DNA of 64,000 nt, taken from Bacillus sp. SJS. GTDB lineage: Bacteria; Bacillota; Bacilli; Bacillales; Bacillaceae. The translations under genes and the position numbers were made by a program. Shown in pieces: positions 18,495-26,987 of the stretch. Location of the stretch: contig NZ_JAQV02000031.1 of the NCBI RefSeq assembly GCF_000732485.2, forward strand, positions 310,001-374,000. The letters are read 5' to 3'. The first letter of the stretch is position 1. Each line of letters begins with the position of its first letter. The notes beneath the pieces are model-generated. The model saw only the letters and a program-made list of their open reading frames with translations, did not search any database and was not told the origin of the DNA.

Positions 18495-19645
18495 CGAACT
18501 TCCTCCGCTTCCGTCTGTGTCTCTCTCATTCCCTCAATCAGCACTTTGATGACCTCAGGCCTGCTGAATGTGCTTGGGGGAACTTCTCCCTTACGGAGCA
18601 TCTCTCTTACTTTAGTACCAGAAAGAATCACCCGATGCTCCGGAGCGTGCGGACATGATTTGGTCGTCGCCATACCTTCGCATTTGCTGCAGTAAAAGCT
18701 GTGCTCAAAACGGAGCGGTGTAATGCCGATTTCTTCAGGTTTAAATTCGTCAAATATATACTGGGCATCATACGTACCGTAATAATCGCCGACACCTGCA
18801 TGATCTCTTCCGACGATAAAATGAGTGCATCCATAATTTTTTCGTACCAATGCATGGAAAATCGCTTCTCTTGGACCCGCATATCTCATTGCAGCAGGGA
18901 ACACCCCAAGAAATACCCGTTCCTTCGGATAGTATTCATCAAGAAGAACTCCATAGCTTTTCATTCTGATGGAGGCTGAAATGTCATCAGATTTGGTTTC
19001 CCCTACCAGCGGGTTTAAGTAGAGGCCATCGACGGTCTCAAGAGCCGTTTTCTGAATGTATTCATGCGCCCTGTGGACCGGGTTTCTCGTTTGGAATCCA
19101 ACAATCGTTTTCCAGCCTTTTTGTTCAAACGCTGCTCTTGTTTCAGCCGGGACAAAATAGTGATCTGGAAAATCAGGCTGCGTCCGCTTTATGAGTGTGA
19201 TATCTCCGCTAACGTAAAACTCTCCTCTTGAGAATAATTTTTTCACCCCAGGATGGTTCCGGTCAGAGGTTCTGTAGACGTTAATGGCTTCTTTTTCTTT
19301 ATCCGGTTTGTAAATCTCCCCAATATCTATAAAACCATATTCTTCTCCCTCAAAAACAAGCTTTGCCTGATCTCCGCTGTTAAGTTCTGTAGCCTTCTTT
19401 TCAGAGATTGGAAGCGTAATAGGGATGGACCATACCGTTCCATCTGAGAGTTTCATTGTTTCTACTACACTGAGATAATCTTTTTCAGATAAAAATCCTG
19501 ACAGCGGGCTATACCCTCCTATAGCGATAAGCTCCAAGTCACTTAATGCCATAGCATCCAGTTCGATCGTTTTCTCTAAAGATCCCACATCCATGCCCAA
19601 ATCGGTTCGCTGTATTAGCTTTCCTCCATGCGGTGTTAAACTCAT
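18491..19645 (-). CDS. sat: Sulfate adenylyltransferase
   Basis: Makes APS from sulfate and ATP. 384 residues of the single-chain bacterial Sat type. [12 protein letters not shown] at 185-196 holds the ATP-binding QxRNPxHxxH motif, and [12 protein letters not shown] follows further on. A CxxC...C cluster ([15 protein letters not shown]), typical of this subgroup, is near residue 318. GGAGGAG precedes the ATG at 19645. 42 nt separate it from cysP. Confidence 0.97.
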   Translation of the reverse strand: MSLTPHGGKLIQRTDLGMDVGSLEKTIELDAMALSDLELIAIGGYSPLSGFLSEKDYLSVVETMKLSDGTVWSIPITLPISEKKATELNSGDQAKLVFEGEEYGFIDIGEIYKPDKEKEAINVYRTSDRNHPGVKKLFSRGEFYVSGDITLIKRTQPDFPDHYFVPAETRAAFEQKGWKTIVGFQTRNPVHRAHEYIQKTALETVDGLYLNPLVGETKSDDISASIRMKSYGVLLDEYYPKERVFLGVFPAAMRYAGPREAIFHALVRKNYGCTHFIVGRDHAGVGDYYGTYDAQYIFDEFKPEEIGITPLRFEHSFYCSKCEGMATTKSCPHAPEHRVILSGTKVREMLRKGEVPPSTFSRPEVIKVLIEGMRETQTEAEEVR

Positions 19646-19687
19646 CTATAACTCCTCCTATTCAGATAAAACTACTTGGTTTCGAAT

Positions 19688-20752
19688 TTAAATTCCTCCG
19701 CCTTGTTCATGCACAGAGCGCTTTTCTTTTTTTATTGCTTTCATTAAAGAGAGAACTCCAAGCGTTGCAACCATAATCGCAACGGCTGAAAATGTGGAAT
19801 AAAAATCGGATTGTACAAACAGCTTAACCATGACGTACGAGATCGCCAGGCTCACCAGTGGCGAAACAATCCATACTTTTACGATTTTTTTCACGATGCC
19901 CTTTTGAAAAACAATTGCACCATTTTTAGCAGCCCCGGACGCCATGATGGATGTGGATGTCACCTGGGTTAAAGGCACGGGAAGACCGAATAGCGAGCTG
20001 ATGGTGACAAGCAGAGCACCCGTACCCGAAATAACTATACCTTCTGTTTTCGAAAGTCTTGTTATTTTCTTCCCATTCGTCTCAAGGACCCGTCCGCCCA
20101 GAAGGACAGCACCCGCTGCTACGAAAAAGCCCCCAATCCATACCCCTTTGTTTACAGAAATAACTCCCGCCGCTACCAGCGGGCCGACAGCGTTGGCAAC
20201 ATTATTCATTCCAGCTGAGAATGCTTCAAAAAATCCTGCTGCAATCAAAAGATAAATCAGCAGCTTTCCCCCTCGGGCCTCTAGCCTGGAAAAAAGCGGC
20301 TTACATGCTCTGCATATAAAATAGGTAATAAAAAAGGCTGCCACTGGAATGATGACCCAGAACATCATGATGATTAGAACAGATTGGACATATAAAGCAT
20401 GATAGGCGACCCCAACCCCGACTACCGCTCCAACTGTAACTTCACTTGTAGACAGCGGAATCCCCATCAAATTGGCCATAAATAACGAAATCGCAGCGGA
20501 GCCGATAACGACAAGCACAATTTGCATGGTGATCATCGACTGCGGAATAATGCCGGAGCTGATCGTTTTAACGACTTCTCCTCCCCCCAGTACAGCTCCC
20601 AGAATAACGCCTGCTCCGCATAGAAGGAGGGCTGCCATTCTGCGATTAATTGCCCCTGACCCGTATGCCACACCCATGGAAGCAGCCGCCCCGCTTGCCC
20701 CAATGTTCATCGCAAAAAACAAGCTGAGGATGATTGCGGCAGCTTCCATCAT
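19688..20752 (-). CDS. cysP: Sulfate permease CysP (PiT family)
   Basis: Inner-membrane transporter of the inorganic phosphate transporter family, which imports sulfate in B. subtilis. About 354 residues from ATG 20752 (MMEAAAIILSLFFAMNIGASGAAASMGVAYGSGAI). There are about ten hydrophobic segments and the duplicated PiT motif: GxPLSTSEVTVGAVVGVG in the first half, GLPVPLTQVTSTSI in the second. GAGGG is 7 nt upstream; the longer open frame runs back into cysH and is not needed. Confidence 0.95.
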   Translation of the reverse strand: MMEAAAIILSLFFAMNIGASGAAASMGVAYGSGAINRRMAALLLCGAGVILGAVLGGGEVVKTISSGIIPQSMITMQIVLVVIGSAAISLFMANLMGIPLSTSEVTVGAVVGVGVAYHALYVQSVLIIMMFWVIIPVAAFFITYFICRACKPLFSRLEARGGKLLIYLLIAAGFFEAFSAGMNNVANAVGPLVAAGVISVNKGVWIGGFFVAAGAVLLGGRVLETNGKKITRLSKTEGIVISGTGALLVTISSLFGLPVPLTQVTSTSIMASGAAKNGAIVFQKGIVKKIVKVWIVSPLVSLAISYVMVKLFVQSDFYSTFSAVAIMVATLGVLSLMKAIKKEKRSVHEQGGGI

Positions 20753-20762
20753 AATTGAGCCC

Positions 20763-21464
20763 TCAACCGTGCAGACCGCATTCTGTCTTTTGGCTGCCGT
20801 TCCAGCGGCCGGATCTTGCATCATTTACATTGATGGCAGGCTGGGTGCATGGCTTGCAACCGATGCTCGGGTATCCTTGATCATGGAGAACATTGTAGTC
20901 CAAGTCATTTTTGTGGGCATACCGCCATACATCTTTCCACGTCCAGTGAATAAGCGGGCAAATTTTAACATTTTCAAACTTATCATCCCGGTTCAGGAAC
21001 TGGGTGTTTTTTCTTGAAGGGGATTGCTCTCTGCGCAATCCGGATATCCATGCCTTTTCGGTGCTCATTACCTCTCTGAGAGGAAGCACTTTCCTGATTC
21101 TGCAGCATTCATTCGGATTTCGCTTCCATAGTTCGTCCCCATGCTTTGCCGCCTGTTCAGCTACAGTTAAAGGCGGTTTTTTCAATAAAATATTTAAAGC
21201 AGGATACCGTGCCTTTACACGGCCAATCAAATCATAGGTTTCTTTGAAATGGAGCTCAGTATCTAAAAATACAATTCTCGCATCCTTTTTTATTTTCGAT
21301 ATGAGATCGATCAGAACAATCCCTTCAATACCGAAGCTGCATGCATAAACTAAATCGTCCTGATAATGAGAATACGCCCATTCCAGAACGTTAAGCGCTT
21401 CGACCGTTTTGTCATCATTTTCGAATTCTGGAGCGGTTTCTGTCCAATTTTCGAATGTCAGCAT
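20763..21464 (-). CDS. cysH: Phosphoadenylyl-/adenylyl-sulfate reductase
   Basis: Thioredoxin-dependent reduction of PAPS (and APS) to sulfite. 233 residues from ATG 21464, the same length as B. subtilis CysH. PP-loop-like core; C120-C121 and C203/C206 are the pattern of a 4Fe-4S enzyme, SGLRREQS lies at 141-148, and the catalytic C229 is in the C-terminal ECGLHG. GGAG is 9 nt before the start; the frame continues upstream through a terminator hairpin, so the longer start is rejected. First structural enzyme gene after yezD and an intergenic terminator. Confidence 0.96.
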   Translation of the reverse strand: MLTFENWTETAPEFENDDKTVEALNVLEWAYSHYQDDLVYACSFGIEGIVLIDLISKIKKDARIVFLDTELHFKETYDLIGRVKARYPALNILLKKPPLTVAEQAAKHGDELWKRNPNECCRIRKVLPLREVMSTEKAWISGLRREQSPSRKNTQFLNRDDKFENVKICPLIHWTWKDVWRYAHKNDLDYNVLHDQGYPSIGCKPCTQPAINVNDARSGRWNGSQKTECGLHG

Positions 21465-21496
21465 AAATTTACACTCCTCTTTTTTAAAACCAACGC

Positions 21497-21551
21497 AAAA
21501 AGGCAGGAACGCGCCGCTGCATAAACAAAGAGCAGGCAAACCGTTCCCGCC
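21497..21551 (-). terminator. Terminator between yezD and cysH
   Basis: GGCGGGAACG (21542-21551 on the minus strand) pairs with CGTTCCTGCC (21502-21511), 10 bp with one G.U, followed by TTTTT. The 30-nt apical part contains a smaller CTGC/GCAG hairpin. It sits inside the operon, 30 nt before the cysH ribosome site, so it must be partial or regulated. Confidence 0.75.
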
Positions 21552-21587
21552 TCTAGTTTGTCTAGTCAGCGTACTCATATTGGATTT

Positions 21588-21731
21588 TTATTTCAGTCTG
21601 ACTTTTTCATTTTTCTCAAGCTGAATGATCTTACCATCCTGGACAACCAGGGTGATGGATCCGTATTTCATTGCCTGAAGCATTTCTTTTAGCTTTCCGA
21701 TAACTTCTTCAAGCTGATCCTGCTCCCCCAC
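21588..21731 (-). CDS. yezD: YezD family small protein (DUF2292)
   Basis: 47 residues, GTG start at 21731 with GGAGGGG 6 nt upstream. The sequence (EQDQLEEVIGKLKEMLQAMKYGSITLVVQDGKIIQLEKNEKVRLK in two pieces) matches the DUF2292 pattern: a helix, then xxKYGSITLxVQDGKIIQLEKxEKxR. In Bacillus this small protein is associated with SAM-riboswitch sulfur genes; its function is unknown. It is placed immediately after the SAM-I terminator and before cysH, so it is expected to be made when SAM is low. Confidence 0.85.
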   Translation of the reverse strand: MGEQDQLEEVIGKLKEMLQAMKYGSITLVVQDGKIIQLEKNEKVRLK

Positions 21732-21751
21732 GGACAGCCCCTCCCCAATAC

Positions 21752-21784
21752 AAAAATAAAAAGCCTTCCATTTTAGAAAGACTT
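21752..21784 (-). terminator. SAM riboswitch terminator
   Basis: AAGTCTTTC (21776-21784) pairs with GAAGGCTT (21761-21768) with one bulged T; TTTTTATTTTTG follows. Placed 40-50 nt after the aptamer, before the yezD ribosome site. Confidence 0.85.
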
Positions 21785-21797
21785 GTGAGGTGTATTC

Positions 21798-21903
21798 CCC
21801 TTATCTCCCAAAATGGATTCCATTTTGCTGGATTTAGCACCTTGCTTTCAAGCAGGTTGCCGGGTTTCAAAGGGCCAGGTCCCTCCACCGCTCTGGATAA
21901 GTA
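21798..21903 (-). promoter_or_regulatory. SAM-I (S-box) riboswitch
   Basis: The minus strand reads ACTTATCCAGAGCGGTGGAGGG, then CCTTTGAAACCCGGCAACC, GGTGCTAAATCC and GGGAGATAAGG, the complete S-box consensus. P1 is formed by CTTATC/GATAAG. SAM binding favours the following terminator, so the sulfate assimilation and siroheme genes are OFF when methionine/SAM is plentiful, as for cysH in B. subtilis. Confidence 0.95.
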
Positions 21904-21923
21904 TGATGTGTTATTGATTTCAA

Positions 21924-21951
21924 ATTTTAGCACAATTCGAACGATTGTCAA
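21924..21951 (-). promoter_or_regulatory. Sigma-A promoter of the cys operon
   Basis: TTGACA (21946-21951) and TAAAAT (21924-21929) on the minus strand, 16-bp spacing, with an extended -10 TG. It lies 20 nt upstream of the S-box aptamer. Confidence 0.85.
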
Positions 21952-22069
21952 CCCGAGTTATCGGGTAGGTTTTATAAAAAATCAAAATAGGTGCAAATTA
22001 CCCAGTAATTTCTGCTGCTTAGAAATATCTTTGGCAGTAGGATACAATTAGCTTAAGAGGTGAAATGTA

Positions 22070-22744
22070 TTGAAAAAGACGATTGTTTCATGGAGCGGAG
22101 GAAAAGACAGCACCATGATGCTTCACAGGCTTTTGCAAAACCCGGAATATCCTATCTCTGGACTTTTTACATCGATCAACCGGGTTGCCCGCAGCGTTCC
22201 TTTTCATGGAATCGGAGAGGATTTACTAAAAGATCAGGCAGCAAGCCTCCGCCTTCCTATTCAATTCTTAGAACTCTCACCATCTCCATCTAATAATGAA
22301 TATGAGGAGAGCCTGGGCGAATTTCTAAAAAACTGTAAAGAAAATGAAATAACTCATGTTGCATTTGGGGACATCTTTTTAAAGGATCTTCGTAAATATA
22401 GAGAAGATCTGGTCACGGCCTGCGGTTTACAGGCTATTTTTCCTCTATGGGGAGAACAGACTGAATCTCTAGCCCGTCAGTTTATAAAGGATGGCTATAA
22501 AGCTTCCATTTGCGGAATAGATAAATCAAAGCTTCCATATTCTTTACTGGGACATCAATACAATAAATCATTTATTCAAACTATCGAAAAATCAGCCGAT
22601 TCATGCGGAGAAAACGGGGAGTTTCATACCTTTGTGTACGGCGGACCGATTTTCAGCAGAGAGCTTTCATTTGGGACAGCCGGCACAGAAAACACATTTC
22701 CTGGTTTCCGGACACTTTTGCTGCAGCGGGAGGATAACACATGA
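22070..22744 (+). CDS. DUF71 / diphthine-ammonia ligase-like PP-loop ATPase
   Basis: 224 residues of the ATP_bind_4 (DUF71) family. The PP-loop SWSGGKDST is at 7-15, and the family signature THVAFGDIFLKDLRKYREDL lies near 98-117. ENGEFHTFVYGGPIF near the C-terminus matches the GExGEFHTxVxxGPxF motif. In eukaryotes and archaea the family amidates diphthine, but bacteria lack diphthamide, so the bacterial substrate is unknown. TTG start at 22070, with GAGGTG 7 nt upstream. Overlaps the next gene by 4 nt. Divergent from the cys promoter and absent from this position in B. subtilis. Confidence 0.85.
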   Translation: MKKTIVSWSGGKDSTMMLHRLLQNPEYPISGLFTSINRVARSVPFHGIGEDLLKDQAASLRLPIQFLELSPSPSNNEYEESLGEFLKNCKENEITHVAFGDIFLKDLRKYREDLVTACGLQAIFPLWGEQTESLARQFIKDGYKASICGIDKSKLPYSLLGHQYNKSFIQTIEKSADSCGENGEFHTFVYGGPIFSRELSFGTAGTENTFPGFRTLLLQREDNT

Positions 22745-23016
22745 TTGGTAAAGCGTTCTTGTCACTGATTGGTTTTATGATGGCAGCAATCGGGTTTTCC
22801 TTTTCCATTTCATCAAAATGGAGCAAAGAGGAGCTGAATGAAATAAGAATAACCGCAGCTGGCGGCTTTAAGTTATTTGCTGCTGGCGGCTTATTATATT
22901 GGTCCATTCTGGAGAAGACCGTTCCTGAAAAACAAACGGCCCTTTTGTTTCACCTTAGCTTTCTTTTGATCGGCCTTGCCGGTTTTGCATTATCTGTCTT
23001 CATTTGGTTCGGTTAA
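22741..23016 (+). CDS. Small integral membrane protein, function unknown
   Basis: 91 residues with three predicted membrane segments at about 4-22, 41-58 and 67-89, and charged loops KWSKEELNEIR and EKTVPEKQ. I do not recognise a family. The ATG at 22741 overlaps the TGA of the DUF71 gene, so the two are likely co-translated. Its 3' end overlaps the convergent histidine kinase gene by 27 bp. Confidence 0.7.
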   Translation: MIGKAFLSLIGFMMAAIGFSFSISSKWSKEELNEIRITAAGGFKLFAAGGLLYWSILEKTVPEKQTALLFHLSFLLIGLAGFALSVFIWFG

Positions 23017-24192
23017 TGCAATAGGGAATTCCATGTAAAAGGATGTCCCTTCCTTATTGCTGACAACCCGAAGTTCACCATGATGATTTTCAATGATCTT
23101 TCTTGAAATAGAGAGACCCAGCCCTGTTCCATCATCCTTCATTGTAAAAAATGGATCGAATATATGAACGAGAACCTCAGGCTCAATTCCGCTCCCGTTA
23201 TCCGAAAAAGATATTTGCACTACATCTCCGTATATGGCTGCTTTCACATCAACCTTTAGTTTTTTATTTATGGTCTTTGCCTGCTGGGCGTTAGCAAACA
23301 GATTCATAAATACTTGCAGAAGCTCCTCCTTGTTTCCGAGGATCGCTGTTTCAGGCAGTACCTTTTTACAGTCAATGATTAGATCCGTGTCATGAAGGAA
23401 CGCTTCACTGTGCAGAAACTTTCCTAAATATCCCTTGAGAAAGTCTGACACATATAGAGTCTCAAATGGCAGCGCCTCCGTTTTTGATAACCTCAAAAAA
23501 TCCGTAATAATACCGTTCGCACGATCGATCTCAGGAATAAGCAAAGCCGAAAACAGCCGGTTCATATCTGGACCGAGCTGTCCGCTGAGAAGCTGGAGAT
23601 ACCCCCGGACAGTTGTAAGGGGATTTCTGATCTCATGCGCGATTCCTGCTGCAATTCTCCCTGACATCGCCATTTTTTCAGCATCCTTCAAGTTATTCAG
23701 GAAATGAAATAATCCTGCTACCCTGCTTATACTCCCATCGTGCCTTCGTATGATATATGTATTAACGATTCCATAATTACGGTCCCATAATTCCCGATTG
23801 CGGATAGCCTGTCCGGTCTGGAGCGTTTCCAATATGGCAATCTGCTGATCAGGTATACGCAGCAGCTCCCTTATATGTGTACCGATCACGGCTTCAGGAT
23901 CAGCCTTTAAATCGGCAGCCGACTGTCTGTTGCACAGTGTAATCTTTCCATCAGCATCAGTGATAACTAGATGATGCGGTATCAAATCAGCCAGCGGCGC
24001 AAGCTTCTCTTCCAGCTTTTCCAGCAGCTCTCCTTCTAAAGATGCAATGGTAAACGAACCTTCTTGTTCTGCTGCAGGCTGATGCCGATAAAATCTGCCT
24101 GATTCAGAATCCTTATACTCAAAAGCAAAAGGTATCGAATCTATTAGACGCTTATAAAATAAAAGTTCTTGTTGATCCTCGAATTCTTTCAT
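22990..24192 (-). CDS. Soluble PAS-domain sensor histidine kinase, possibly sporulation-type
   Basis: 400 residues, no membrane segment. A PAS domain lies at about 65-168 (LVITDADGKITLCNRQSA). HisKA follows with AAGIAHEIRNPLTTVRGYLQLL, phospho-acceptor H186. The HATPase domain has N-box NLFANAQQA (N301), G1 DNGSG at 331-335 and G2 GTGLGL at 355-360. The H-box form HEIRNPLTxxxGxLQLL is that of Bacillus kinases feeding Spo0F. No response regulator gene is adjacent, which is also usual for Kin proteins. GGAGG precedes the ATG. Role in sporulation phosphorelay is inferred from the H-box only. Confidence 0.85.
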   Translation of the reverse strand: MKEFEDQQELLFYKRLIDSIPFAFEYKDSESGRFYRHQPAAEQEGSFTIASLEGELLEKLEEKLAPLADLIPHHLVITDADGKITLCNRQSAADLKADPEAVIGTHIRELLRIPDQQIAILETLQTGQAIRNRELWDRNYGIVNTYIIRRHDGSISRVAGLFHFLNNLKDAEKMAMSGRIAAGIAHEIRNPLTTVRGYLQLLSGQLGPDMNRLFSALLIPEIDRANGIITDFLRLSKTEALPFETLYVSDFLKGYLGKFLHSEAFLHDTDLIIDCKKVLPETAILGNKEELLQVFMNLFANAQQAKTINKKLKVDVKAAIYGDVVQISFSDNGSGIEPEVLVHIFDPFFTMKDDGTGLGLSISRKIIENHHGELRVVSNKEGTSFYMEFPIALTEPNEDR

Positions 24193-24226
24193 TTCTTCCT
24201 CCAGCTTACATCATTCATCTTTTCCC

Positions 24227-24256
24227 ATTATAAGGGAGGATCTCAGATCGTTCCAA
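24227..24256 (-). promoter_or_regulatory. Candidate promoter of the PAS kinase
   Basis: TATAAT (24227-24232) with TTGGAA (24251-24256), spacing 18 bp, on the minus strand, 35 nt before the kinase start and just after the metE terminator. Confidence 0.6.
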
Positions 24257-24275
24257 TGCTTTTTTCCAATCCCTG

Positions 24276-24309
24276 CAAAAAGAAAACCTCCTTCTATACC
24301 AAAAGGAGG
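24276..24309 (-). terminator. metE terminator
   Basis: CCTCCTT (24303-24309 on the minus strand) with AAGGAGG (24287-24293), 9-nt loop, followed by TTTTCTTTTT. Confidence 0.85.
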
Positions 24310-24318
24310 CCTCCCCTG

Positions 24319-26562
24319 TTAAACAATTGAAATCGAAAGGTTTTCTCTAACACGAAACGCGGCTTCTGCCATATTGCGGAGGGATTGTATCGCCTCCTCT
24401 TCAGATCTCGTTTTCAGACCGCAGTCCGGATTAATCCAAAACCGGCCGGCCGGCAGAACGACGAGGCACTGCTCAATCACCTTTTCCATCTCAGCGGCTG
24501 AAGGAATTCGCGGGCTGTGTATATCATACACTCCTAGTCCGATCATTTTATCATAGCTGAACTCTTTAAAGGTGCTGATCATTTCGCCGCCGCCCCTTGA
24601 TGTTTCAATGGATAGGACGTCAGCATCCATATCGGATATTGCGTCAATCATTTCTGAGAAATCACTATAGCACATATGAGTGTGAATCTGCGTATCAGCC
24701 CTCACATCCCAATGAGTCGCTCTGAATGCATTCACTGCCCATTCTGTATAAGCCGCCTGTTTGCTTTTTTTAAGCGGGAGACCCTCTCTAAACGCTGGTT
24801 CATCTATTTGAATCATGGAGATCCCGGCTTTTTCAAGCTCCAGCACTTCTTTTCTTAGAGCTGCTGCAATAAAGCTTGCAAGAACTTCGCTGCTTTGATC
24901 ATCACGCGGGAAGGACCAGTTCAGAATCGTCACGGGACCTGTCAGCATCCCTTTTACAGGCTTATCCGACAGGGACTGCGAGTACAAAGCAAGCCCGGAG
25001 GTAATGGGTCCTCTCCAGCCGATGTCCCCAAAAATGATGGGTGGCTTTACCCCCCTGGAGCCGTAAGACTGGACCCAGCCATGTTTAGTAAAGGCAAAAC
25101 CATCCAGGTTTTCACCGAAGTACTCAACCATATCATTCCGCTCGAATTCTCCATGCACGAGAACGTCCAGGCCTGCTTCCTCCTGAATCCCGATCCACCG
25201 CTTTGTTTCCCTTTTTACAAACACATCATATTCCTGTTTTGAAAGAAGGCCGTCCCGGAATCTCTTCCGCTGCTTTCTCACCTCTTTCGTCTGCGGAAAA
25301 CTGCCGATTGTTGTCAACGGAAGCAATGGGAGCTGAAAGGCCTTTCTTTGAATTTCCTCTCTCTCGGAAAATGGCTGCTTCCTCTTGAAGGATTGAACCT
25401 GATCAGAGAGATTTTCAGATTTCCGATAGTTTGTTAAATCCTGATAGGCGTGATCCCATTCAAGAATTTTATTTTTAGCTTCCAAATCGCTGCTCCCTGC
25501 TAGGAGGACGCATTCCTCAAGTTTTTCTTTTGCGAAAGACAGATTGTTATAAAGACCTGCCGGAAGGCTGACTTCACCTTCTAGTGTCTCCGGTACATGA
25601 ATGAGGCTGCAGGAGGGCTGGATCCATAGCTCGCAAGGCTTGATTTTATTTTGCAGAAACTCCATTAGTTTTAGTGATTCCGTCCCTTTAGCCCGCCATA
25701 TGTTTCGCCCGTCAATCATTCCTGCTGCCAAAATTTTATCTGACGGAAATCTGTGCTTTTCCATTATGTCAATCGTATTTCCTCTTGTAAAATCAAGACC
25801 CCATCCGCTGACAGGCAAGGTCATTAACTGCTGATAAGCTTCAGGAGATTCAAAATACGTTTGTATGCAAATCTTAAGGCTGCTCACTTTCCCGTCCAAA
25901 TCAGAATACATGGTCTGAATAATCGGGAAATCTTCGGAGGTTTCTTCATAAACAAATGCCGGTTCATCCACTTGAACGATTTGCGCGCCGTGTTCTTCCA
26001 GCTGCTGGAGAAGCTGGGCATATAGAGGCAGCAGCTTCTCTGCAGCCTTTTCAAGAGATTCATAGCCCTTAGAAAGCCGGATAAAGGTATAAGGACCGAT
26101 GATGACAGGTTTTCCATCCGTCCATTCTTTTGCTTCAAGATAATGCTCAAGGGGTTTGTTAAAATTGAGCTTCGGCTCTGAGCCTTCCCACTCTGGTACG
26201 AGATAATGGTAATTCGTGTCAAACCACTTCGTCATCGCGCACGCTGTTGCGCGCTTCGATCCCCTTGCCATGGAAAAATAGCAGTCAATGGAGGACGGAT
26301 TTTCTGTCCGGTGCCTTTCAGGAATCAGGTTAAACATCCAGGCCATATCAAGCATCGCATCGTAGAACGTAAAATCACCGACCGGGACAAGATCAATGCC
26401 CGCTTCTTTTTGCTTGCGGACGTTTTCAATCCTGAGTTCTTTCATTTTTGACAGGAAGACAGGCTCACTTATTTCTTTTTTCCAGAAAGACTCAAGCACC
26501 TTTTTCCATTCTCTATTCTGTCCTAAACGCGGATATCCTTGATTGCTGCTTTTCAGCTTCAT
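24319..26562 (-). CDS. metE: Cobalamin-independent methionine synthase
   Basis: Transfers methyl from 5-methyltetrahydropteroyltriglutamate to homocysteine. 747 residues form two barrels. The N-terminal half begins SNQGYPRLGQNREWKKVLE. The catalytic half starts near LTTIGSFPQTKEVR, with the zinc site from IHTHMCYSDF and, close to the C-terminus, NPDCGLKTR. GGAGAGAG precedes the ATG. It is a single-gene transcript under a B12 riboswitch. In B. subtilis metE is elsewhere and is S-box regulated; here its position between pyrE and the kinase gene breaks the conserved order. Confidence 0.97.
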   Translation of the reverse strand: MKLKSSNQGYPRLGQNREWKKVLESFWKKEISEPVFLSKMKELRIENVRKQKEAGIDLVPVGDFTFYDAMLDMAWMFNLIPERHRTENPSSIDCYFSMARGSKRATACAMTKWFDTNYHYLVPEWEGSEPKLNFNKPLEHYLEAKEWTDGKPVIIGPYTFIRLSKGYESLEKAAEKLLPLYAQLLQQLEEHGAQIVQVDEPAFVYEETSEDFPIIQTMYSDLDGKVSSLKICIQTYFESPEAYQQLMTLPVSGWGLDFTRGNTIDIMEKHRFPSDKILAAGMIDGRNIWRAKGTESLKLMEFLQNKIKPCELWIQPSCSLIHVPETLEGEVSLPAGLYNNLSFAKEKLEECVLLAGSSDLEAKNKILEWDHAYQDLTNYRKSENLSDQVQSFKRKQPFSEREEIQRKAFQLPLLPLTTIGSFPQTKEVRKQRKRFRDGLLSKQEYDVFVKRETKRWIGIQEEAGLDVLVHGEFERNDMVEYFGENLDGFAFTKHGWVQSYGSRGVKPPIIFGDIGWRGPITSGLALYSQSLSDKPVKGMLTGPVTILNWSFPRDDQSSEVLASFIAAALRKEVLELEKAGISMIQIDEPAFREGLPLKKSKQAAYTEWAVNAFRATHWDVRADTQIHTHMCYSDFSEMIDAISDMDADVLSIETSRGGGEMISTFKEFSYDKMIGLGVYDIHSPRIPSAAEMEKVIEQCLVVLPAGRFWINPDCGLKTRSEEEAIQSLRNMAEAAFRVRENLSISIV

Positions 26563-26588
26563 TCAAATCTCTCTCCTTTCGTATTAAA

Positions 26589-26665
26589 CAAAAAAAAAGA
26601 CTGATCCTGATCTCCCTGTCTGCTCCATATACACTGGCACAGACAGGTCTGACTCGGTTCAGTCT
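26589..26665 (-). terminator. Terminator in the metE leader
   Basis: The outer stem AGACTGA (26659-26665) pairs with TCAGTCT (26598-26604) and the inner stem CCTGTCTG with CAGACAGG; nine T residues follow. A competing imperfect hairpin (AAACGATC..GATG with CATCGATCGTTT, about 26666-26718) lies between it and the cobalamin aptamer and may act as the switch. Confidence 0.88.
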
Positions 26666-26750
26666 AAAACGATCGATGACAAACATGAAAAAGAAACGGT
26701 AGCATCATGATCGTTTCCGCATCTCACCCCCCGAAGACAGAAAACTCCAA

Positions 26751-26916
26751 GGAATACAGGCAGGTCTCCTGGCTTATGCTTCAGTCTTTTCTGCGCCTTC
26801 CCATCCATTATGACAGTGGCTTTTTAGCAGAATCGTCAGCACGTACAGTTGCGGGGACAGCTCCGGATTAAAACCGGATTCCCTATTAAACCGCTAAAAG
26901 CGGTACCTGGTATTCC
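26751..26916 (-). promoter_or_regulatory. Cobalamin riboswitch upstream of metE
   Basis: The minus strand contains GGAATACCAGGTACC, then AATAGGGAATCCGG, AATCCGGAGCTGTCCCCGCAACTGTA, GCCACTG and the B12 box AAGCCAGGAGACCTGCC ending GTATTCC; the ends pair as P1. B12 should terminate metE transcription, sparing the slow B12-independent enzyme when cobalamin is available. This implies that the cell also has a B12-dependent methionine synthase. Confidence 0.95.
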
Positions 26917-26942
26917 TCTACAATATGAAATTGATAGTTTCT

Positions 26943-26972
26943 TTTATAGCATATAAGGTTTCACAATTGCAA
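26943..26972 (-). promoter_or_regulatory. metE promoter
   Basis: TTGCAA (26967-26972) and TATAAA (26943-26948), spacing 18, with an extended TGC before the -10. It lies just 15 nt after the pyrE stop codon. Confidence 0.7.
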
Positions 26973-26987
26973 GAGTAATCTTTCTAT

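Noticed and set aside
20472-21017. 181-codon plus-strand open frame
   Set aside because: Antisense to cysP and cysH, no ribosome site, no recognisable domain.
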